From Streptomyces toyocaensis (GTDB lineage Bacteria; Actinomycetota; Actinomycetes; Streptomycetales; Streptomycetaceae), in contig NZ_JFCB01000012.1 in NCBI RefSeq assembly GCF_000725125.1, forward strand, positions 116,102 to 180,101: 64,000 nucleotides of DNA, given 5' to 3'. The notes below the pieces were generated by a model. The model did not search any database and had not been told where the DNA came from. It saw only the letters and a program-made list of their open reading frames with translations. The position numbers were made by a program, and so were the translations under genes. Of the stretch, positions 57,593 through 64,000 are shown piece by piece; the stretch's first letter is position 1; the number at the start of each line of letters is the position of its first letter.

Positions 57593-60145
57593 GTGGCGGG
57601 CGAGTCCCCCGACAGGTCGAAGCAGCGCGAGTCGTCGGCAGAACGGACGTCGGGGAGCGCGGGTCCGGTTCCCGGGGCGCGGGATCCCCGGTTGGCGGTG
57701 GCCCGTGAGGCCGGGTCCCCGGAGGGCCGCGCGACCGCCGACACGGCCACCCGGGCGCTGTCGGTGCGGGACGATTCCGCGACGGACGGTGACGGGCGCC
57801 GGCTGCACGAGGCGGCCGCCGCGTGGGTCCGCCCGGCGGAGTCCGGCGGCGACGCGAGCGGTGACGCCGCCGGACGGGAGCCGGACGGGGACGAGAGCGA
57901 CGGGGCGCCGCCGTCGGAGGGGTCGGAGGGGGACGAGACCCCGCGGGACGCCACCGCGGCGGAGGAGGACGCCGGCACGACGGTCCCGGCGGCCGCCGCG
58001 TCCGGGGGCATCGCTGCGGCTGAGGCGTCCGGCGGCACGGCCGCGGACGCCCCTTCCGGCGACACCGCGCAGGACGCGACCGCCGCCGACGCTCCCGAGG
58101 ACGCCGGGGCGGACACGACCGCGAGCGAGCGCCCCGAGGACGCCGGCGCGGACACGACCGCGAGCGGAGCCCGCGAGGACACCAAAGCGGACACGACCGC
58201 GAGCGAGCGCCCCGAGGACGCCGGCGCGGACACGACCGCGAGCGACGCCCGCGAGGACGCCTCGGCGGACACCACCGCCGCCGGCGAGGCCCCTGAAGAC
58301 GCCGGGTCGGGGAAGGACGCGGCCGACGGGTCCCGCGACGAGGACGAGCCCTCCGGCGCCGTGACCGAGGCGTCCGCGGCCGCGTCCGACGAGGATGCCG
58401 GCGCTTCCCGTGACGGCGATGCGGACGGCACCGCCTCCGAGGACACCGGCGCGCCCTCGTCCGACGAGGACGGCGACGGCACCGACGCGGACGCGGGCCC
58501 GTCCACGACCACCGCCGACAAGGCCGACGCCGAGGCCGAGGGCGGCGTCGATCAGCCCACCGCCGTCTTCCGGACCGGGCGGCCGTCCCCGGCGCCCTCC
58601 GTCGACCAGCCCACCACCATGCTCAAGCTGGGCGACGCGGCCGCCAAGGCCGGGTCCGAGGGGACGGGCACGAAGGACGACGCCGAGCCCGAGGCCGAGC
58701 GGACCAGCAAGTTCGTCGCGCTGAAGGATTTCGACGACCCCGGTGTCCGCAAGCCGCCACGCGGCACGGACGCCACCACCGCGCTGCGCACGGTGCAGCC
58801 CGCCGAGGCCACCACCTCGCTCCCGCAGGTCGGTCCTGAGCGGACGACGCAGCAGCCGCTGCCGCCCAAGCCGCCGCTGGATCTGCTGGCCGAGCTGACC
58901 AACACCCCGCCGCCGCCGCAGACCCCGCTGCGCACGGCCGTACGGCGGGTCAAGATCTGGACGCCGCTGGTCCTGCTGCTGGTGATCGTCTTCGCGGTCG
59001 TGCAGAACGTCCGCCCGCTCCCGGCGCCCACCCTGGAGCTCACCGCCGAGGACACCTACACCTTCGAGGGCGACAAGCTCGACATCCCGTGGCCGGCCAA
59101 GGGACAGGCCGCGCTGGAAGTCGACGGCATCGGCACCTTCGGCTCCTCCGGCGAGCAGAAGCCCGTGCCGATCGCCAGTGTCGCCAAGGTCATGACGGCG
59201 TACCTGGTCCTGCGCGACCACCCGCTGAAGAGCGGCGCCGAGGGACCGAAGATCGAGATCGACGCGCTCGCCGAGAAGCAGTCCGACGCCGGGCAGGAGT
59301 CGACCGTCGACGTCACCGCGGGCGACGAGATCTCCCAGCGGGAGGCGATCGAGGCCATCCTGATCGCGTCCGCGAACAACGTGGCGCGGCTGCTCGCCCG
59401 CTGGGACGCGGGCTCGGAGAAGGCGTTCGTCGAGAAGATGAACGCCGCCGCCGAGGACCTCGGCATGACCAACACGACGTACACGGATCCCTCGGGTCTG
59501 AACAACACCACCGTGAGCACCGCCGTGGACCAGGTGAAGCTGGCCAGGGCCGCGATGAAGCAGCCCGCCTTCCGCGAGGTCGCCGCGATGATGGAGTACA
59601 TCGACTACAAGGGCGTCAGGCACGGCAACTGGAACCAGCTCGTCGGCCACAACGACGTCGTCGGCATCAAGACCGGCACGACCACCTCCGCGCTCGGCAA
59701 CCTCTCCTTCGCCGCCAAGAAGGACGTCGACGGCGAGACCCACCGGATCATCGGCGCGGTGGTGCGCCAGCCCGAGGGCGGCGCGGACAACACCATCCTG
59801 GCCGGCGCCCTCTCCGCGGGTGACCGGCTGATCCGGGCCGGCCAGGACGCGCTGAAGTCGGCGACCATCCTGAAGAAGGGCACCGTCGTCGGGTACGCGG
59901 ACGACGGTCTCGGCGGCCGTACGCCCGTCGCCGTCACCGAGGACGTCAAGGCCGTCGGCTGGGCGGGCCTGTCGGTGAAGCTGACGTTCGCGGCGGACGA
60001 GCTGCCGCACACGGCGAAGGCCGGCACGAAGGTGGGCACGCTCACCGTGGGCGACGGCACGAGCAGTGCGGTCAAGGTCCCGGTCGCCCTCCGGGCGGAC
60101 CTCGTGGAGCCCGGCTTCACGGACAGGCTGACCCGTATCTCCTGA
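57593..60145 (+). CDS. D-alanyl-D-alanine carboxypeptidase (PBP5/DacA type) with long acidic N-terminal region
   Basis: 850 aa from GTG 57593, chosen for GGAGGAGG 5 nt upstream. Residues 1 to about 445 are disordered and very rich in Asp, Glu, Ala, Thr and Ser, with a 13-residue tandem repeat. One membrane helix (IWTPLVLLLVIVFAVVQNV, about 453-472) leads to an extracellular peptidase S11 domain with SVAK (Ser529, Lys532), SAN (593-595) and KTG (693-695). It trims the terminal D-Ala of peptidoglycan stem peptides. The cytoplasmic region has no known domain; its length is unusual and suggests a regulatory or scaffolding part. Confidence 0.93.
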   Translation: MAGESPDRSKQRESSAERTSGSAGPVPGARDPRLAVAREAGSPEGRATADTATRALSVRDDSATDGDGRRLHEAAAAWVRPAESGGDASGDAAGREPDGDESDGAPPSEGSEGDETPRDATAAEEDAGTTVPAAAASGGIAAAEASGGTAADAPSGDTAQDATAADAPEDAGADTTASERPEDAGADTTASGAREDTKADTTASERPEDAGADTTASDAREDASADTTAAGEAPEDAGSGKDAADGSRDEDEPSGAVTEASAAASDEDAGASRDGDADGTASEDTGAPSSDEDGDGTDADAGPSTTTADKADAEAEGGVDQPTAVFRTGRPSPAPSVDQPTTMLKLGDAAAKAGSEGTGTKDDAEPEAERTSKFVALKDFDDPGVRKPPRGTDATTALRTVQPAEATTSLPQVGPERTTQQPLPPKPPLDLLAELTNTPPPPQTPLRTAVRRVKIWTPLVLLLVIVFAVVQNVRPLPAPTLELTAEDTYTFEGDKLDIPWPAKGQAALEVDGIGTFGSSGEQKPVPIASVAKVMTAYLVLRDHPLKSGAEGPKIEIDALAEKQSDAGQESTVDVTAGDEISQREAIEAILIASANNVARLLARWDAGSEKAFVEKMNAAAEDLGMTNTTYTDPSGLNNTTVSTAVDQVKLARAAMKQPAFREVAAMMEYIDYKGVRHGNWNQLVGHNDVVGIKTGTTTSALGNLSFAAKKDVDGETHRIIGAVVRQPEGGADNTILAGALSAGDRLIRAGQDALKSATILKKGTVVGYADDGLGGRTPVAVTEDVKAVGWAGLSVKLTFAADELPHTAKAGTKVGTLTVGDGTSSAVKVPVALRADLVEPGFTDRLTRIS
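58090..58290 (+). repeat. in-frame tandem repeat, ~13 codons
   Basis: Four or five copies of a unit like PEDAGADTTASER (about 39 bp) occur in the cytoplasmic region of the carboxypeptidase. High DNA identity between units suggests recent expansion. Confidence 0.82.
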
Positions 60146-60276
60146 CGCGGACCGGCGCAGCGCACCCGCACCCCGCGGGCCCACGCCCACCCGGGCGACG
60201 GCCGGCGGGGTGCGTGCTAGCGTCACGAAACGGGCGAGGAAACGGACGATGAACGGGACACGGGGAGTGCCTTCAG

Positions 60277-62142
60277 GTGGCCACAGCGGAGCCGACACGC
60301 GCCGACGACGCCGATTCCGGTCCGGGATCCGACCCTCGAATAGCCGTGTCCACGCAGCAGCGGCCCTCCCGGGGCGCTGAGGACGCCCCCGGCGCTCCGC
60401 GCGGACCCCGTGGCCCGAAGGCCGCCGTCCTGGCCGTGCGCGCGCGCATGCTGCGGCACCCCGTGCTGTCCGTCACGGGTCTCGCCGGCCTGCTGCACAT
60501 CGTCTGGTTCTTCACGTTCGCCAACAGCGGCGGCGACCTCGCGGCGCAGGACGCGTGGGCCGAGTTCGTCGGCCGGCACCCGGACTCCGCGTACAACCTC
60601 GCCTGGTACGGCGGCATGCACGCGGTGTCGTACAGCGTGGTGTCGCCGTACCTGATGTCCGTCCTCGGGGTGCGGACGACGATGATGATCGCGGGGACGG
60701 TGTCGGCCGGGCTGCTGACGCTGGTGCTCATGCGCAGCCGGGCCGTGCGCAACCCCCTCTGGGCGGCGCTCGCGGGCGTGTTCGCGCTGCTGTGCAACGC
60801 CGCCTCGGGTCGGGTGACGTACGGGCTGGGCACGATGTTCGCGCTCGGGGCGGTGGCGGTCGTCTTCTGCTGGCCGTACCGGTGGCGCCACAAACGCTGG
60901 GCGAAGGCCCTGTGCGCGGCCCCGCTGGCGGCGCTGGCCACGATGGCCTCGCCGGTCGCGGGACTGTTCGTGGGCCTGGTGGCGGTGGCGCTGTTCCTGC
61001 AGAAGCGCCGGCCGGGCGCGTGGGCCCTGGGGCTCGCGCCGGCCGCGGTGGTGGCGGTGTCGGCCTGGCTGTTCCCGTTCTCGGGGACACAGCCGATGGG
61101 CATCGGCTCGGTGATCCTGCCGCTGCTGTACTCGGTCCTGGTGTACGTCCTGGTCCCCGTGGAGTGGAAGACGGTACGGATCACGGCCGCGGTGTACGGG
61201 CTCGGGATCGTGCTGGTCTGGCTGATCAGTTCGCAGATCGGCTCGAACATGACGCGGCTGGCGATGCTGTTCGGCGGGGTGGTGCTGGTGGCGGCGCTGC
61301 CGTTCACGGTCCCGAAGTCCCGCACGTGGTACGTCGCCGTCGTCGCGATCGTCGGCTTCTTCGGCTGGATCGGCTTCAAGTCGGTCGACGACGTCGTGCA
61401 CACCACGCCGCGCGCGTCCTGGGCGCGTGAGCTGGCGCCGCTGGTGAACGAGCTCCAGGAGGTCGGCGCCGAGCGGGGCCGCGTGGAGGTCGTCCCGGCC
61501 GCCTCGCACCGTGAGGCGTCGGCCCTCGCCCCGTACGTCAATCTGGCGCGGGGCTGGAACCGGCAGGCCGACATGGAGCGCAACCCGCTCTTCTACGACG
61601 ACACCCTGAACTCGGCGAACTACCACGAGTGGCTGAAGCGCTGGGGCGTGCACTTCGTGGTGCTGCCGAAGGACGAGCCGGACGGCGACGGCGGCCAGCG
61701 GGAGCGGGAGCTGGTCCAGCGCGGGCTGCCGTATCTGAAGCAGATCTGGGGCGACGCCAACTGGCAGCTGTTCGAGGTGGAGGCGCCGACCCCGCTGGCG
61801 GAGCCGCACACGGTCGTGGAGCGGGCCGAGCAGGGCGGATGGACGCTGCGGGTGGAGAAGGCGGGCCGGATCCTGGTCCGCGTCCCGTACTCGCCGTGGC
61901 TGGGCCTCGTCGACGCCGAGGGCGAGGCACTGGAGCCGCCGCAGGAGACGGCGGAGTCCGAGAACCGTCCGGAGGGCGAGCCGAAGACGTACGAGAACGT
62001 CCACGGCTGCCTGATGGAGACGGAGGAGGACGCGAACGGCGACCAGTGGACGGTGCTGCTCGCGCCGGAGCCGGGGACGTACCGCCTGGCGGCTCCGTAC
62101 AAGTGGCAGCGGGGCACGCCCTGCCCCGACGAACTGCGCTGA
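60277..62142 (+). CDS. large integral membrane protein, MFS/glycosyltransferase-like
   Basis: 621 aa from GTG 60277. After a 55-residue disordered start come about 10 membrane helices (to about residue 370) and a C-terminal soluble, probably extracellular, domain with VEVVPAASHREASALAPYVNLARGW, NPLFYDDTLN and WGVHFVVLPKDEP. This layout is that of polytopic membrane proteins related to C-type glycosyltransferases, sometimes annotated as MFS. Function unknown; it lies 131 bp after the carboxypeptidase gene and could act on the cell wall. Confidence 0.75.
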   Translation: MATAEPTRADDADSGPGSDPRIAVSTQQRPSRGAEDAPGAPRGPRGPKAAVLAVRARMLRHPVLSVTGLAGLLHIVWFFTFANSGGDLAAQDAWAEFVGRHPDSAYNLAWYGGMHAVSYSVVSPYLMSVLGVRTTMMIAGTVSAGLLTLVLMRSRAVRNPLWAALAGVFALLCNAASGRVTYGLGTMFALGAVAVVFCWPYRWRHKRWAKALCAAPLAALATMASPVAGLFVGLVAVALFLQKRRPGAWALGLAPAAVVAVSAWLFPFSGTQPMGIGSVILPLLYSVLVYVLVPVEWKTVRITAAVYGLGIVLVWLISSQIGSNMTRLAMLFGGVVLVAALPFTVPKSRTWYVAVVAIVGFFGWIGFKSVDDVVHTTPRASWARELAPLVNELQEVGAERGRVEVVPAASHREASALAPYVNLARGWNRQADMERNPLFYDDTLNSANYHEWLKRWGVHFVVLPKDEPDGDGGQRERELVQRGLPYLKQIWGDANWQLFEVEAPTPLAEPHTVVERAEQGGWTLRVEKAGRILVRVPYSPWLGLVDAEGEALEPPQETAESENRPEGEPKTYENVHGCLMETEEDANGDQWTVLLAPEPGTYRLAAPYKWQRGTPCPDELR

Positions 62143-62391
62143 CCCGCCGGGCCGGACGGATCCGGCACGCAGGCGACGGGTCCGCCATGCCCGGCGTCCG
62201 TTCATGTAGATGAACGATATTCAGTCAATCGAACCTTTTTGCTTGCTCTTGACTCGACGCTTCCTTGTCGGGCCCGCACCGTCCCGCCCACGATGAGCGG
62301 GCACTTCGCGGCCTTCCTCGTCCCTACCCCGCTCAGGCGAAGTGTCAACCAGCTGAGTGGAGTTCACAAGGCGGACCCTGACAGGGGGGAC
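62143..62391. promoter_or_regulatory. promoter region of the symporter gene
   Basis: An AT-rich block at 62204-62250 (GATGAACGATATTCAGTCAA and following) stands out in this GC-rich stretch and probably holds the promoter; a long leader of about 140 bp would follow. No known riboswitch was recognised. Confidence 0.45.
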
Positions 62392-63954
62392 ATGAACGGT
62401 CTCGACTGGGCGGTTCTCATCGGCTACTTCGCCGTGATGGTCGCCATCGGTGTCTGGTCGCACAAACGGGTGGACAGCGTCAGCGACTTCTTCACGGCCG
62501 GCGGCAAGATGCCCTGGTGGCTCTCCGGCATCTCCCACCACATGTCGGGTTACAGCGCGGTGATGTTCACCGGGTACGCGGGCATCGCCTACACCTACGG
62601 CGTCACGTCCTTCGTCACCTGGTCCTTCCCCATCGCCTTCGGCATCGCCATCGGCTCCAAGCTGTTCGCCCCCCGGATCAACCGGCACCGCTCCCGGCTC
62701 CACGTCTCCTCACCCCTGGAGTACCTGAAGAACCGCTACGACCTGCGGACCCAGCAGGCGCTGGCCTGGTCCGGCATGCTGCTGAAGATCGTGGACGTGG
62801 GCGCCAAATGGGCGGCAATCGCCACCCTGCTGTCGGTGTTCACCGGCGTCTCGCTCAACCAGGGCATCCTCATCACCGGCGTCGTCACGGCGATCTACTG
62901 CACCATCGGCGGCCTGTGGGCGGACGCCCTGACCGAGCTCGGGCAGTTCGTCATCCAGCTGCTGGCCGGTCTCACGATGTTCGTCGCGGTGGTGCTCGAA
63001 CTCGGAGACCACGGCGGCTTCTTCGGTGCCTGGGACCAGCCGGAGCTCCAGGGACACGGGGAGCCGCTGGTCGGGCCGTACGGCACGGTCTTCCTGCTGG
63101 CGTTCCTGTTCATCAAGCTGTTCGAGTACAACGGCGGCATGCTCAACCAGGCCCAGCGCTACATGGCCACCCCCGACGCCCGCGAGGCGGAGCGCTCGGC
63201 GCGGCTGTCGGCGGTGCTGTGGCTGGTCTGGCCGGTGATCCTCTTCTTCCCGATGTGGATGGCGCCGCTGCTGGTGGAGTCGCAGAAGGCGGACGGCTCC
63301 GACTCCTACGCCCTGATGACCGAACAGCTGCTGCCGCACGGCCTGCTGGGCCTGGTCATCGTCGGCTTCTTCTCCCACACGATGGCCATGTGCTCCTCGG
63401 ACGCCAACGCCATCGCGGCGGTCTTCACCCGCGACGTGGCGCCGGTGCTGTCCGCGAGGGCCCGGGAGTGGGGCGAGCGGTCCGGCCTGGTCGCGGCCCG
63501 GGTGACGACGGTGGTCTTCCTCGGCCTGTCCATGGCGGTGGCGACCCAGGTCGACTCGCCGGCGTTCAAGGACATCATCACGGTCGTCATCAAGTGGGTG
63601 GCCGGCCTGATGGGTCCGATCGCGATCCCGATGATGCTGGGACTGCTGCGGCCGTTCCGCCGCTCAGGGCCGACGGCGGCGCTCACCGGCTGGGCGCTGG
63701 GTCTGGTCGCCTTCTGGCTGGTCAACTACCCGATCCACTGGGCCGTCGACGGCGGAGTGCCCCTGGAGTACCAGGTCTCGGTCCCGCTGGCGGTCTCGCT
63801 GGTCCTCTACGTGCTGATCGGCTACGCGAAGCCGGAGGACACCCCGGAGCGGCTGGCGATCATCGACCGGGTCAACACGGACGGCGACGACGGCTCGGCC
63901 GGGGACAGCGCGCCCGCGCCGGTGAAGGAGCAGGTGCGGCGGCGGGGGGCCTGA
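62392..63954 (+). CDS. sodium:solute symporter (SSS family)
   Basis: 520 aa from ATG 62392, with AGGGGGGAC upstream. About 13 membrane helices in the SSS pattern: VDSVSDFFTAGGKMPWWLSG, HHMSGYSAVMFTGYAG, TAIYCTIGGLWADALTELGQ, and FFSHTMAMCSSDANAIAAVF. It imports a solute with Na+; sugar, proline and carboxylate carriers all occur in this family, and the substrate cannot be read from sequence. The tail beyond residue 490 is disordered. Confidence 0.92.
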   Translation: MNGLDWAVLIGYFAVMVAIGVWSHKRVDSVSDFFTAGGKMPWWLSGISHHMSGYSAVMFTGYAGIAYTYGVTSFVTWSFPIAFGIAIGSKLFAPRINRHRSRLHVSSPLEYLKNRYDLRTQQALAWSGMLLKIVDVGAKWAAIATLLSVFTGVSLNQGILITGVVTAIYCTIGGLWADALTELGQFVIQLLAGLTMFVAVVLELGDHGGFFGAWDQPELQGHGEPLVGPYGTVFLLAFLFIKLFEYNGGMLNQAQRYMATPDAREAERSARLSAVLWLVWPVILFFPMWMAPLLVESQKADGSDSYALMTEQLLPHGLLGLVIVGFFSHTMAMCSSDANAIAAVFTRDVAPVLSARAREWGERSGLVAARVTTVVFLGLSMAVATQVDSPAFKDIITVVIKWVAGLMGPIAIPMMLGLLRPFRRSGPTAALTGWALGLVAFWLVNYPIHWAVDGGVPLEYQVSVPLAVSLVLYVLIGYAKPEDTPERLAIIDRVNTDGDDGSAGDSAPAPVKEQVRRRGA

Positions 63955-64000
63955 TCAGGTTTCTCGCCCCCGCCGCCCCTTCCCTTCCCGTCCCCGGGGG

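Noticed and set aside
57542..60298. A 918-codon open frame antisense to the carboxypeptidase gene, and similar long antisense frames at 71-1765 and 31453-33801
   Set aside because: In DNA of this GC content long antisense frames are common; the sense frames carry catalytic or domain motifs and good ribosome sites, the antisense ones are low-complexity Arg/Gly/Val-rich.
1..64000. CRISPR array
   Set aside because: The tandem repeats found (2310-2484 and 58090-58290) lack regular spacers, and no cas genes are present.

Overview
The window is about 72% GC, with GTG and TTG starts, short GGAGG-type ribosome sites, long perfect-hairpin terminators and families typical of Streptomyces: AfsA and gamma-butyrolactone (GBL) receptors, acyl-CoA carboxylase epsilon subunit, XRE/DUF397 pairs, GPP34, DUF5994 and SpoIIE-type phosphatases. 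It is almost certainly a Streptomyces (or close relative) chromosome segment. No rRNA, CRISPR array or intact phage was seen; one tRNA gene was found. All functional calls come from reading the sequence, without database searches.

0-19 kb: a signalling and acyl-chain biosynthesis region. After a truncated alpha/beta hydrolase with a divergent TetR regulator comes a set of genes that resembles a self-contained GBL or short-polyketide pathway: SnoaL-like cyclase, FabG-type ketoreductase, HAD hydrolase and AfsA-like synthase on the minus strand; acyl-CoA carboxylase beta and epsilon subunits; a KAS III-like enzyme; then ACP, ketosynthase alpha and a cysteine-less ketosynthase beta. Next to it lie a NarL-type response regulator and soluble histidine kinase, two TetR/ArpA-type proteins, a second AfsA homologue, an SDR/epimerase with a changed catalytic pair, a PPOX-type flavin/F420 protein and a TesB thioesterase. 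Four related inverted repeats that look like GBL receptor boxes (AREs) sit in front of the kinase, both TetR genes and the second afsA. This is the best candidate for an undescribed system.

19.3-41.9 kb: an accretion island at a tRNA-Arg(CCT) gene. The 3' part of the tRNA recurs at 20.6, 22.2, 27.1 and 33.9 kb (one 45-bp copy is perfect), dividing the region into modules. A truncated tyrosine integrase and a second integrase scrap at 41.8 kb indicate past integrations. Cargo: a RAMA-like protein, a PIN/HTH toxin-antitoxin pair, a SpoIIE phosphatase-DUF5994-membrane peptide-STAS module present twice (the second phosphatase broken by two deletions), two secreted beta-helix proteins with GGGIYN repeats, a secreted PA14-fibronectin III protein, gene relics, an Asp23/AmaP envelope-stress cluster and a fatty-acid desaturase.

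42-64 kb: more ordinary chromosome. It has a cold-shock protein with a long leader, a CBS protein, a MerR regulator, an orphan KdpD sensor kinase, an MFS transporter with an ArsR-type regulator, a thiol peroxidase, an XRE/DUF397 pair, a GPP34 protein, a D-Ala-D-Ala carboxypeptidase with a very long acidic cytoplasmic tail, a large membrane protein and a sodium:solute symporter.
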